From positions 62,001-126,000 of the forward strand of contig NZ_RWIS01000001.1 in NCBI RefSeq assembly GCF_003944705.1: DNA of 64,000 nucleotides, in the 5' to 3' direction. Positions 1-9,060 of this stretch are shown here, one piece after another. Positions within the stretch are counted from its first letter, which is position 1, and the number at the start of each line of letters is the position of its first letter. Both the position numbers and the translations under genes were made by a program. The DNA comes from Hymenobacter metallilatus. GTDB lineage: Bacteria; Bacteroidota; Bacteroidia; Cytophagales; Hymenobacteraceae. Below the pieces are notes generated by a model. The model was given only the letters and a program-made list of their open reading frames with translations, ran no database searches and was not told where the DNA came from.

Positions 1-49
1 GAATCAGGGCTACATCGAGGCGGGCCGGGTCGGTGCTGACGGTGAACAT
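1..49 (-). CDS. GNAT-family acetyltransferase, N-terminal fragment (runs off the window)
   Basis: Only the first 16 codons are in the window. Read on the minus strand from the ATG at 49, they give MFTVSTDPARLDVALI. This resembles the start of small GNAT acetyltransferases in which an STDPxRLD segment precedes the first helix. That assignment rests on memory of the family and on a very short stretch. The gene would be divergent from the sugar dehydrogenase at 173. No catalytic residues are visible, so the product is tentative. Confidence 0.5.
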   Translation of the reverse strand, partial: MFTVSTDPARLDVALI

Positions 50-172
50 AGCGGGGCTGGGGGTTGGGTGAGCAACAAGAACGAAAAGCCCGTGCAAACC
101 CGCACCGTTTTTAATCCAAAAATGCTTCTATTACGTTACTCTTCTACTCCACCACCATTTAACTACCTGACT

Positions 173-1570
173 ATGAAACACCTTCACACGCTGCTGATTG
201 GGGCCGCTGCGTATTGCAGCCCGCTGCTACTGTCGGCCCAAACGGCGCCGGTGCTTACCACGTTTCCGGTAGGCAGCACCACCGTTTCGGTTTCGGCCCT
301 GACCACTGGCCTGCAAGTGCCCTGGGAGCTGGTTTGGGGCCCCGACAATTTCATCTGGATGACGGAGCGCGGCGGCCGCATCAGCCGCGTAAATCCCGCC
401 ACCGGACAGGTTACGCCGCTGGTTACCTTGTCGGATGTGGTTACCTCCTCGGAGGGTGGCCTGCTGGGCATGGCCCTGCACCCTGATTTGCTCACTACTT
501 CGCCCTACGTGTACGTGGTGTACAACTACAACGACGCGGGCGGCCAGTACCGGGAAAAGCTGGTGCGCCTCACTTACTCCAACGGTACGCTAAGCAGCCC
601 GTTGGTGCTGCTGGGTAACATCAGCGCCGTGAGCACGCACAGCGGCTCCCGCCTGCTCATCCTCCCCGACCGAACCCTGCTTATGACCACCGGCGACGCC
701 CAGAACCGCCCCGCCGCCCAGGACCGGGCCTCGCTCAACGGTAAAATCCTGCGGCTGAATCTGGATGGCACCATTCCGGCCGACAACCCGGTAGCCGGCA
801 ACGCCAGCTACACCTACGGGCACCGTAACCCCCAGGGCCTGGTGCGGGCCGGCAATGGCAAAATCTACAGCTCGGAGCACGGCCAGGATGCCGAGGATGA
901 GGTGAACATCATCGAGCCCAACCGCAACTATGGCTGGCCCACCGTGGAAGGCCTGTGCAACCTGCCCGCCGAACAGCCCTTCTGCACCCAAAACAACGTG
1001 CGGGAACCTATTTTCACCTGGGCCCCTACGGTGGGTTGCGCGGGCATCACCTACTACGACCACCCGGCCATTCCGGGCTGGCGTAACAGCCTGCTGGCCT
1101 TGGCCCTGAAAGGAAATAAGCTTACGCAGATTCCGCTGGACGCCACGGGCAGCACAGCCGGCACCGGGGCCTTCACCCTCACCGGCTTCGGGCGCCTGCG
1201 TTCCATTTGCATTTCGCCCCAGGGCAAAGTGTACGTGGGCACCAGCAACCGGGACGGCCGCGCCACCCCCGGTGCCAACGACGACCAGATTCTGGTGCTG
1301 GAGAACCGGCTGTTCACCAGCACCGCCAAGGCCAACACGAGCCAGCTCAGCCTCTGGCCCAACCCGGCACGGACTTCCCTGACTCTGGAACTACCCGCGC
1401 CAGTCACCAACACCACCCCCGCCGATATTCACGATGCCGTAGGCCGGGTAGTACGCACGGCGCAGTTCAACGCGGGCCAGCGGACAACCCAGGTTGGCCT
1501 GCAAGGTCTGCGGCCGGGTCTGTATTCTATTCGTAGCAATAACGTGGTGCAGCGTTTCGTGGTGGAATAA
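173..1570 (+). CDS. Secreted PQQ-dependent sugar dehydrogenase (glucose/sorbosone dehydrogenase family) with T9SS sorting domain
   Basis: Product of 465 aa. I use the ATG at 173 because it begins a clean signal peptide (about residues 1-22, ending LLLSA before QTAP); an upstream GTG at 68 would add a non-hydrophobic extension. The body is a six-bladed propeller of the soluble glucose/sorbosone dehydrogenase type. It shows GGLLGMALHP, a His-containing STHSGSRL segment followed by TTGD, GKILRLNLDGTIP, YGHRNPQGL and EHGQDAEDEVN, all typical of PQQ- and calcium-binding members. Such enzymes oxidise sugars outside the cytoplasm. The last ~75 residues (SLWPNPARTSLTLEL to FVVE) form a type A T9SS sorting domain, so the enzyme is probably exported across the outer membrane and anchored or released. 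The exact sugar cannot be told from sequence. It converges on the next gene with a shared terminator. Confidence 0.85.
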   Translation: MKHLHTLLIGAAAYCSPLLLSAQTAPVLTTFPVGSTTVSVSALTTGLQVPWELVWGPDNFIWMTERGGRISRVNPATGQVTPLVTLSDVVTSSEGGLLGMALHPDLLTTSPYVYVVYNYNDAGGQYREKLVRLTYSNGTLSSPLVLLGNISAVSTHSGSRLLILPDRTLLMTTGDAQNRPAAQDRASLNGKILRLNLDGTIPADNPVAGNASYTYGHRNPQGLVRAGNGKIYSSEHGQDAEDEVNIIEPNRNYGWPTVEGLCNLPAEQPFCTQNNVREPIFTWAPTVGCAGITYYDHPAIPGWRNSLLALALKGNKLTQIPLDATGSTAGTGAFTLTGFGRLRSICISPQGKVYVGTSNRDGRATPGANDDQILVLENRLFTSTAKANTSQLSLWPNPARTSLTLELPAPVTNTTPADIHDAVGRVVRTAQFNAGQRTTQVGLQGLRPGLYSIRSNNVVQRFVVE

Positions 1571-1593
1571 GGCACTGAACCCTCCAAACCACG

Positions 1594-1629
1594 AAAAGGG
1601 GCCCGACGCAGCTGCGTCGGGCCCCTTTT
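1594..1629. terminator. Bidirectional intrinsic terminator
   Basis: Perfect hairpin AAAAGGGGCCCGACGC/GCGTCGGGCCCCTTTT between two convergent genes. A-rich on one side and T-rich on the other, so it can serve both strands. Confidence 0.9.
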
Positions 1630-1653
1630 CTTAGCGTAGAAGATGCGGATGGA

Positions 1654-4600
1654 CTACTCCAGCACCACCTTCCGTACAATGGTGTACTCACCAACCTGCA
1701 CCTGCAGGTTGTAGATACCCTTGGCCAGGCCCTGAACAGCCAGCGGCTGCTCCAGAGTGCCGCCCCGTACTGCCAGCTTCTGCGTAAGTACCTGCTGGCC
1801 CAGCAGATTAACCAGAGTGGCCTGCACTGCGGTGGCCTGCGTCACTCCGCTCATGCGCAGCGTAAGGCTACCCGTGTTGCTGGGGTTCGGGAATACGCTT
1901 ACCTCGCCACCCGGCAACTCACTGCGGGTACCGGTAATCACGCGCGAAGCACAAATGGTAAACGGACCCACCGGATCGGCCGAGCCGTAGCCAGCCACCA
2001 TTACCATGTAGCGGGTAGCCGGCTGCAAGCCGCCCACCTGGAAGGTGCCAACCGTCTGGCCGGTAGCCACTGCGTTACACGAAACGGCCGTGAAAGCCGT
2101 TGAGCAAGAAGCCGCCGTGAACAGGCGCACCTGCCCCGCGGCCGAGCCCGTGGTAGTAATGCTGATGGTTTGGGCACCCGTACCGCTGGGAGTAGTCATG
2201 CTGAACCACACGTCGCGGGGGTTAAGCGAGGTAGAGCAGCCAGGGTTCACGTAGCCATTGGCAACGGTGGACGTAGCGCCCACGGTGGTAGCTGCCAGTG
2301 GCGTGCAGGCTGTGCCCACGGGCAGCACCACGGCGTTGCAAGGCTCGTCGTTGCTGGCGGGCGGGTTGGGCGTGGTAAAGCAGGTGGGGCCCACGTTGGT
2401 GCTGCTGCCACTGGTGCCACAGTCCTGGCGCACATAGAAGCAATAGGTAGCGTTGGGCGTCAGGCCGGTGATGGTGGTAGAGGTGCCGCTGATGTTGCTG
2501 ACCACGGTACCAGTACCAGGCGTGAAGCCCTGCAGGCCATATTCTACCCGGAACGTAGCCCCGGCGGTGGGAGCCGATACGCTCCAGCTCAGTACCGCCG
2601 ACGTGCCCGTGAGGGAGCCCGCCGAAGGCGTAACCGGCACCGGGCAGTTGCTGGTAGAGCGCGCGCACAGCTTGAACGCTCCAAACGTATCGTTGCCATA
2701 CTCCCACACCCGCACGTACAGCACCTCGCCGGGCGTACGGCCGGTCAGCTCAACCAGCGAGAACAAGCCGTTGGTGCTGCTGTCGTCGTCGCAGTCCAGT
2801 TCCGTAAGGGAGCCGCAGGCCCCGGAATACACCGACATGCCGGTGTCGCGGATGGGGCTGGTGCCTACAGAGTCGGTTTCCAGAGTAATCACTCCTGAGG
2901 CGGGCACCACTACCCGGAACCACACGTCGCCGCCCTGGTAGTTGGCGCAGGTAGGAGCCGGCGCACCAGTTGATGTGGTAGCGCCGCTGTTCACGGCCCG
3001 CGTGGGAGCCGTGCAATTTCCGTATTCCACGTTCACTGCCGTGGCGTTGGCGCAGTCGTCGTTAGCCGGGGGCAGTGCCAGTGTAGTGAAGGCAACTGGG
3101 CCGGTTGGGTTGCTGTTGCCGCTGGTACCGCCGCAGTTCTGCGTTACGTAAAACTGGTACTGAACATTAGGAGTAAGCCCCGTTACTCTGTAGCGGGTGG
3201 TGGTGATGTTCGGTACCCGGGTACCCGTGCCCAGGGTGAAGCCCTGGCGGCCATACTCAACAGTAAAAGGCCCAACCCCCGAGGGCGAAGTCCATTTCAA
3301 TACGGCCGAGGTGGTAGTCAGAGTATCGGCCCGCAACGCCGTGGGCGCCAGGCAGGTGGGAGGCAGCGTGGCACAGATAGTGAAAGCCCCCTGCGTATCG
3401 GCCGAGCCGTAGCCAGCCACCATTACATAGTATGTAGTACCAGGCGTGAGGCCAGTCAGAATGCCCTGCCCCGCCGACGTATTGTTGGTGGTACCGGCAA
3501 AGCACCCCACCTGTGTGAAGGGGCCGCTGCAGCCGTTAGGAGAAGAAAACAACCGTACCAGACCGGCCGGCGTACCCGTAACCGTCATGGCAATACTGGT
3601 GCTGCCCAGGCCCGAGGCGGCAGTAGTAACTGTGAACCATACATCCTTGGGCGAGGTAGCAATGCCGCAGGAGGTGCCCGGGTTACTGTAGCCGTTAGTG
3701 GTGGTGGTAGTGGCCAGGTCGTTGGTAGCACTCAGAGGCGAACAGGTAGCACCCAGTGGCAACGCAATGGCACCGCAGGGGTCGTCGTTGGCCGGGGGCG
3801 GCGTGGGCGTTGTTACGCATACCGTGAACAGGGCCGGCGTACCCGTTTGGGCAGTGGCTGAATACGAGTATATCCGCAGGTAATAAACGGTGCCCGCCGT
3901 AAGGCCGGTGTACGTTTTGGTATTCGGGTCGGAGAAAGTAATGGAAGTAAGGGCACTGCAGGAGCCGCTCAACAACTGCTGCACGTAGTCGCCAGTGCCG
4001 GTGAGGGTAACCGTGTGCGCCGTGGAGGTAGCCGTAAACCGGTACCACACGTCATCGTCGGCGTTGCCGACGGGAGCAGCCAGACCGGGAGTTGCCAAAG
4101 CGTTTTCGAGCGTACCGCTCGTAGCGCTGGTACAGGCCGCGTTGATGGCTCCAGCCGTCAGGACAACCGCATTGGCACAATTGTCATTTGCCGGGGGCAG
4201 GCCACGGGTAGTGAAGGCCACGGGCCCCGACCGGGTGCTGTTACCGTTTGTACCACCGCAGTTCTGCGTTACATAGAACTCGTAGGCTGTGGCCGGGGTA
4301 AGGCCGGTTAAGGAGCGGGAGGTAGTAGTAAGGTTGGGCAGCAGCGTGCCGGTGCCGGGCGTAAAACCCTGCGGGCCATACTCAATAGTATACGGGCCGC
4401 TTCCTCCAGCCACCGTCCACGACAGGTCGGCGGTAGTGCTGGTAAGGTTTGCAACCGTGAGGTTGCGGGGTGCCGGGCAAGCAGCCAGCGGGGCCGGAGT
4501 GAAGGCATAAATCTGGCCGTCGGCTGGCTTGGTGTTGATATTTGTGGTTTCGGCAGTAGAACTGGCCGTAGGCGCGGTGCCGGTACCGTTCAGCGAGAGG

Positions 4601-5250
4601 TAGGAGCCGGCTCCGGTACCTATTCCGGCCAGCCCAATAGAAGCGCCCCCGCTGTTCACACCACCCGCCTCGGGGTGATAAATAAACTCTACCCGGTTGC
4701 TGGTTTCGTACAGCTTAGCCTGAAAGGAAATGACAGCGGAAGAAGCCGCGTAATTCCATTCCCAGTTCCGCCATTCAAACGTGAACACGCGGTTGGGAGC
4801 CGTACCCGTTACCAGGTAAGAGCCAGTGCCGGTGGCCCCGGTAGGGCGTCCGTCCAAATCATCCCACAACGGAGCTACCAGGGGGCGGTTGGTGGCAGAG
4901 CCCGTAGCCAGGTTGTTCGTCAGCGACGAAGATGTGGCCGTAGTACTGAACGTGAGGTAGCCATCAGAAGCCGCCTTAACGCTGGTGTAAGGCGTTCCAT
5001 CGAAAACGAACGTGAAGCCCAGCGGAATAGCCGGCGACAGGTACGTATCGGCGGCCATACCGCTCACAACGGTGCTGCCCGCAAGCGGAGTGAACGTACC
5101 GCTGGAAGGCGTAAAAGTATACGTATCTACCTGCGCAACAGCCGGAGCAGCCAAGCCCAGTGCCAGCACCAACCCAGCGGCCAGCCTACGCCAACTTTTC
5201 CAACGCAACCCAACAGGAAAACTACTTGAGGGTAGAGGTTTTGTCATCAT
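1654..5250 (-). CDS. Large secreted fibronectin type III protein with T9SS type A sorting domain
   Basis: Product of 1198 aa from the ATG at 5250 (a second ATG follows at 5247). A TTG further upstream would add 20 residues ahead of the signal peptide and is unlikely. The signal peptide ends AAPAVA before QVDTY. After an N-terminal beta-rich region there are three fibronectin type III modules, at about residues 256-345, 632-722 and 868-965. Each begins CPAP, CLAP or CPVP and carries a GLTP-x-T-x-Y-x-FYV strand. They alternate with four modules starting NDNCANA, NDDPCGA, NDDCANA and NDEPCNA, which look like pre-peptidase C-terminal-like beta sandwiches. The last ~75 residues (VFPNPSNTGSLTLRM to RKVVLE) are a T9SS type A signal. 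No catalytic motif is seen; a surface or adhesive role is an inference. Confidence 0.85.
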   Translation of the reverse strand: MMTKPLPSSSFPVGLRWKSWRRLAAGLVLALGLAAPAVAQVDTYTFTPSSGTFTPLAGSTVVSGMAADTYLSPAIPLGFTFVFDGTPYTSVKAASDGYLTFSTTATSSSLTNNLATGSATNRPLVAPLWDDLDGRPTGATGTGSYLVTGTAPNRVFTFEWRNWEWNYAASSAVISFQAKLYETSNRVEFIYHPEAGGVNSGGASIGLAGIGTGAGSYLSLNGTGTAPTASSTAETTNINTKPADGQIYAFTPAPLAACPAPRNLTVANLTSTTADLSWTVAGGSGPYTIEYGPQGFTPGTGTLLPNLTTTSRSLTGLTPATAYEFYVTQNCGGTNGNSTRSGPVAFTTRGLPPANDNCANAVVLTAGAINAACTSATSGTLENALATPGLAAPVGNADDDVWYRFTATSTAHTVTLTGTGDYVQQLLSGSCSALTSITFSDPNTKTYTGLTAGTVYYLRIYSYSATAQTGTPALFTVCVTTPTPPPANDDPCGAIALPLGATCSPLSATNDLATTTTTNGYSNPGTSCGIATSPKDVWFTVTTAASGLGSTSIAMTVTGTPAGLVRLFSSPNGCSGPFTQVGCFAGTTNNTSAGQGILTGLTPGTTYYVMVAGYGSADTQGAFTICATLPPTCLAPTALRADTLTTTSAVLKWTSPSGVGPFTVEYGRQGFTLGTGTRVPNITTTRYRVTGLTPNVQYQFYVTQNCGGTSGNSNPTGPVAFTTLALPPANDDCANATAVNVEYGNCTAPTRAVNSGATTSTGAPAPTCANYQGGDVWFRVVVPASGVITLETDSVGTSPIRDTGMSVYSGACGSLTELDCDDDSSTNGLFSLVELTGRTPGEVLYVRVWEYGNDTFGAFKLCARSTSNCPVPVTPSAGSLTGTSAVLSWSVSAPTAGATFRVEYGLQGFTPGTGTVVSNISGTSTTITGLTPNATYCFYVRQDCGTSGSSTNVGPTCFTTPNPPASNDEPCNAVVLPVGTACTPLAATTVGATSTVANGYVNPGCSTSLNPRDVWFSMTTPSGTGAQTISITTTGSAAGQVRLFTAASCSTAFTAVSCNAVATGQTVGTFQVGGLQPATRYMVMVAGYGSADPVGPFTICASRVITGTRSELPGGEVSVFPNPSNTGSLTLRMSGVTQATAVQATLVNLLGQQVLTQKLAVRGGTLEQPLAVQGLAKGIYNLQVQVGEYTIVRKVVLE

Positions 5251-5533
5251 GCAATGCGGTTTAGAATGAAGGAAAGGAACAGAAAGTATGTTGAAACAAA
5301 GAAAAAACAAGCCTCAGAAAAGACCCGCATGCTTCCGGTATGGTACCCGCGCAGCAACCCCAAAGTATTCGCCGGCTCATTCTAGGGATTTTCTTTTGAA
5401 TAATTGGCACCATTTCAAATTTATTTTCAATTCAACACAATTGAAATATTTATAAATTACCGCTAACATTGCTCAAACCTACCCGCTCCATCTGCTTCCT
5501 TCTTTACCATTTTTTCAATCAATTTCCTTCCGC

Positions 5534-7837
5534 ATGAAGAAACTCTTACACGCACCTTTAGTACTCTTTCTAAGTTGGTGTATATCCGTGGTGGGTATGC
5601 AGCAGGCGCGTGCTTCGCACGCGCAGGGTGGGCAGCTTACGTACACGGCGCTTGGCAACAACCAGTACCGTATTTCGTGCCGCTTCTTTCGTGACTGTTC
5701 CGGTATTGCGGCGCCTACTACTCTTTCGCTGAGCGTAAAAAATGGCAGCTGCTCGGCGGCGGCCACTACTTATACCCTCAACCAGGTAGGAGCTTTGGAA
5801 AATGGCTCCCCGTACTGCGCCAGCGTACCTGGCGGTCCTACCCAGTGTACCAGCACCGGCCGCACTAACTTCCAGACGGCCAAGTACGAAACCACTATCA
5901 CGCTGCCTCCGGCTGCTGAGTGGATTCTGAGCGTATCGGAAAGCTCCCGCCCCGCCATCGGCAACCTGGTAAGCTCCAGCGGGGAGAATATGTACTACGA
6001 AGCCCGCCTGAACAACCTGCTCTCGGTGAATGGCGTGAACACCACCATCCAGAACAGCTCACCGCAGTATCAGGATCAGGACATTCCGATTCCGTTTGTG
6101 TGCTGGCAGCAGCGCACCACCATCACCTTCTCGGCCCTAGAAGCCGACGGCGACTCGCTGGTGTACTCCCTGGACCGCCCCCTGGCTGGTTGCAACGATA
6201 CCATTGCCTACAACACGTTTGCCAGCGGTGGTATTCAGGTTATCTCAACCAACCCGCCCTGCGTACTGCAGCTGCCCTCCAATGGCCGCTACAGTCCCTT
6301 ATTTCCTATTTCCTCGTTTACCACCACCGGTGTGTGCCCGGTAAAAACGGCAGTACCCGATTTCCGCTTCGATGCCCAGCTGGGTAGCATGACGTTCACG
6401 CCCGGCGTATACGTTCAGCCCAATGCCGCCGGCAACACCGACAACTACCTTAACAAGTACTCGCTGGTAGGGAAAGTAACCGAATACCGCCGCATTAACG
6501 GACGCTACTACAAAGTAGGCTCCGTGCGCCGCGACTTCCTGGTGATTGTAATTGACTGCGGCGGCAACACCACGCCCGCTCCGCCCATTGCCTCGGGCCC
6601 GCCCAAAACCGGCGTGCAAATCATCAACACCGACTCTACCCTGATTACGGCATATACCTGCAACTACTCCGAAGTCCGCATCAAGTTCAGCGACCCAAAC
6701 CCCGGCGACCTGCTGACGGTAACCTACCCCAAAGATACTGATCCGGTTTTCGCCGCAGAGGTAAAGCAGACCATCCTGCCAATTGACGTAGCACGCTTCA
6801 CCATTGTAGGCAATGGCACAACCACGCCGTACGGCATTCTGAAAATTCAGCCGGACGTGCTGTTTACGGGTAAAACGTTCCGCATTCCGGTGCAGATAAC
6901 CGACAATGCCTGTCCTATCAAAGGGGTGCAGAACCGGATTCTGGTGCTGAAGATTGCCAAAGGCAACTTTGCGAAAGTAGTGCCCTCGGTCAACAACCCT
7001 TATGTATGCGCCGGCACCCAGGTTGACCTCACCGCCACGCCCTTCCGCCCCGACTCGGTGGGTTTGCAGCTGGCCCAGTACGACTACCGCTGGAAGCTGG
7101 GTAACGGCATGGCCCCGGCCGATACCGTGAAGCAGACGCTGAAAGTAACGCCCACGCAAACCACCCGGTACTACGTGCGCATCATCGGCAAAAACTTCCG
7201 CCTGACGCCCAAGCCCACCTGCGTGGATACGGCCTCGGTGCTGGTGCGTGTGGCTCCGGCACTCACGGCCAATTTCACGGTAGCTGTGCGTAACGGGGGC
7301 ACTAGTGCCAGTGTGCCGCCCCGCATCTACACCTTCACCAACACATCCATTTCCCGTGTTACCACCGACTCCGTGCGGTGGACTTATCAGCTGGTGAAGG
7401 ATGGGGACGGTAACCCGGTAACCGGCGCGCCAGTGGTGGTTTTCTCCCGTAAGTTCGACCCGGGAGCCGATGTGCTGACCATCCGGGAAGGTGGCACCTA
7501 TAAGTTTACGCTCAGCATCAACAATACGGCCGGCATAGCGCCCAACAAAACCCAGTGCACCGCCTCTACCAAATCGGTAGAAGTGGTGGTACCCAAGCTG
7601 GAAATTCCGAACGTGTTTACACCCAACGGCGACGGCAAGAATGAAACCTTTGTGCTGACGGCCGGCCAGGAAGGCAACAAGGTGCAGATTTTCAACCGCT
7701 GGGGCCGCCTGATTAAGGAGTACGCCAACTACCAGAACGACTGGACCGGCGAAGAGCAGCCCGCCGGTGTGTACTACTACCTGCTCACCGACAGAGCCGG
7801 TAAAACCACCAAAGGCTGGGTGCAGTTGTCCCGCTAA
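5534..7837 (+). CDS. Secreted T9SS type B (gliding-motility-associated C-terminal domain) surface protein
   Basis: Product of 767 aa. The signal peptide covers roughly residues 1-27 and ends near ARASHAQGGQLTYT. That SHxxGG-x-xTY start is common at the mature N-terminus of large Bacteroidota surface proteins. The middle is beta-rich with several paired cysteines and no catalytic motif I recognise. The C-terminus from about residue 690 (IPNVFTPNGDGKNETF, then FNRWGRLIKEY, DWTGEEQPAGVYYY) is the gliding-motility-associated domain, a type B T9SS signal. It is divergent from the fibronectin-type protein across a 283-bp AT-rich spacer in which I see no clear promoter. A filament or adhesin role is only inferred. 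Confidence 0.85.
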   Translation: MKKLLHAPLVLFLSWCISVVGMQQARASHAQGGQLTYTALGNNQYRISCRFFRDCSGIAAPTTLSLSVKNGSCSAAATTYTLNQVGALENGSPYCASVPGGPTQCTSTGRTNFQTAKYETTITLPPAAEWILSVSESSRPAIGNLVSSSGENMYYEARLNNLLSVNGVNTTIQNSSPQYQDQDIPIPFVCWQQRTTITFSALEADGDSLVYSLDRPLAGCNDTIAYNTFASGGIQVISTNPPCVLQLPSNGRYSPLFPISSFTTTGVCPVKTAVPDFRFDAQLGSMTFTPGVYVQPNAAGNTDNYLNKYSLVGKVTEYRRINGRYYKVGSVRRDFLVIVIDCGGNTTPAPPIASGPPKTGVQIINTDSTLITAYTCNYSEVRIKFSDPNPGDLLTVTYPKDTDPVFAAEVKQTILPIDVARFTIVGNGTTTPYGILKIQPDVLFTGKTFRIPVQITDNACPIKGVQNRILVLKIAKGNFAKVVPSVNNPYVCAGTQVDLTATPFRPDSVGLQLAQYDYRWKLGNGMAPADTVKQTLKVTPTQTTRYYVRIIGKNFRLTPKPTCVDTASVLVRVAPALTANFTVAVRNGGTSASVPPRIYTFTNTSISRVTTDSVRWTYQLVKDGDGNPVTGAPVVVFSRKFDPGADVLTIREGGTYKFTLSINNTAGIAPNKTQCTASTKSVEVVVPKLEIPNVFTPNGDGKNETFVLTAGQEGNKVQIFNRWGRLIKEYANYQNDWTGEEQPAGVYYYLLTDRAGKTTKGWVQLSR

Positions 7838-7860
7838 GCGGTAACCGCTTCCAACTAAAC

Positions 7861-7895
7861 AGAAAGCCCGTTCGCAGAGTGCGAACGGGCTTTCT
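7861..7895. terminator. Bidirectional intrinsic terminator
   Basis: Hairpin AGAAAGCCCGTTCGC/GCGAACGGGCTTTCT between the convergent type B surface-protein gene and the CDF gene. Confidence 0.88.
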
Positions 7896-7912
7896 TACTG
7901 ATAAAGGATTGC

Positions 7913-8920
7913 CTATTGGGGTATAGCATCATGGAGGGTAAGCTGGTGCCGCTCGTTTTTGGCCACGTTGGCCAGGGTCCAGGGAATTTCCTGCGTGAAG
8001 GCGTGCTGGCGGACGGGGCAGTCGGGCATGTGGCAGTGGGAGCAGGCCGAAAAGTGGCAGGGGTCGGCGTGTACGAACATTTCTACCTGTACATCGAACT
8101 CCTGGTCCACCAGCTGCTCAATGCGGTGCACCTGCTCGTGGGTCTGCTCCAGGCTGAAATAGTAGGGCATGGTCACGTGGCAGTCGATGTGCATGTTGGC
8201 CCCGTAGCGCACCACGCGCAGATTATGTACATCAATCCATGCTGGCTCCCGGTGCTCCTGCAGCTCCGCCACCACGTGCTGCACGGTGGCAGTATCGGCC
8301 TCATCCATCAGCCCCGACACTGAGCGGCGCACCATGCGCCAGCCGTTTACTACAATAAATACACCCAACAATAGGGCCGCTGCCGAGTCGTAGAGCACTT
8401 GGCCAGTAACCACCACCAGCAGCAGAGCCCCGCAGGAAACCAGGGTGCTCACGGCATCCAGGTATAAGTGCTGCCCGTCGCCGACGAGCGTGGGCGAGTG
8501 GTGCTGCCGCCCCGCCCGCACCAGCAGAAAGCCGGTGGCCAGGTTGGCCAGTGCCGTAACGAACAACAGCAGCATACCCCAGTCGGGCCGGGCAATGGCG
8601 TGCGGGTACAGCAAGGAGTGCAGAGCCGAGTAGAAGATATACATGCCCGCCATCAGAATCAGCCCACCCTCGAACCCCACCGAGAGGTACTCAATCTTGC
8701 CGTGACCGTAGGGGTGGTTTTCGTCTTTAGGCAGGCTGGCCAGGTAGATGCTGTACAGGGCAAAGCCGCTGGCTACCACATTGATAATGGATTCCAGTGC
8801 ATCGGTCAGCACGGCCTGGGAACGGGTGAGCAGCCAGGCGTAGAATTTAATAGCAATGAGCACCACGCTGACTACCAAAGACAGAACGGCGAAACGGGTT
8901 TTGACAGGCAGCGTGAACAT
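7913..8920 (-). CDS. Cation diffusion facilitator (CDF) family metal exporter
   Basis: Product of 335 aa with about six membrane helices in the first ~215 residues and a cytosolic C-terminal domain. CDF hallmarks are visible: D40-A-L-E43 in helix 2, HPYGHGKIE (about residues 69-77) between helices 2 and 3, and H151-x3-D155 in helix 5. CDF proteins export divalent metals by proton antiport. The His-x3-Asp of helix 5 is more usual in zinc or iron/zinc members than in manganese members, where Asp-x3-Asp is expected. The tail has an extra Cys/His cluster (CHFSACSHCHMPDCPVRQH, about residues 290-309) that could bind metal. The gene diverges from mntH across 140 bp, so control by the same metal regulator is possible, although the palindrome there lies closer to mntH. 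Confidence 0.88.
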   Translation of the reverse strand: MFTLPVKTRFAVLSLVVSVVLIAIKFYAWLLTRSQAVLTDALESIINVVASGFALYSIYLASLPKDENHPYGHGKIEYLSVGFEGGLILMAGMYIFYSALHSLLYPHAIARPDWGMLLLFVTALANLATGFLLVRAGRQHHSPTLVGDGQHLYLDAVSTLVSCGALLLVVVTGQVLYDSAAALLLGVFIVVNGWRMVRRSVSGLMDEADTATVQHVVAELQEHREPAWIDVHNLRVVRYGANMHIDCHVTMPYYFSLEQTHEQVHRIEQLVDQEFDVQVEMFVHADPCHFSACSHCHMPDCPVRQHAFTQEIPWTLANVAKNERHQLTLHDAIPQ

Positions 8921-9030
8921 AGGCGACTAACGGCAGAGAAGGGCCCAAAATTCCGGGGAAAATTCGGGCTTCGGGAGGTATACGCAACTTTTTAAAACAA
9001 AAGCAGTAAGCAGACTGTCTTAAATTTAAA

Positions 9031-9046
9031 TTTAGACAAGCCTAAA
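9031..9046. promoter_or_regulatory. Putative MntR/DtxR-type operator before mntH
   Basis: TTTAGACAAGCCTAAA: two 7-bp arms TTTAGAC and GCCTAAA (one mismatch from palindromy) around AA. It ends 14 bp before the GTG start of mntH. The palindrome before the TonB receptor at 10622 has the same architecture. Assignment to an MntR/DtxR regulator comes from site shape and from mntH being the classic MntR target; the regulator gene is not in the window. Confidence 0.65.
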
Positions 9047-9060
9047 AATTTCGTTTCTTT

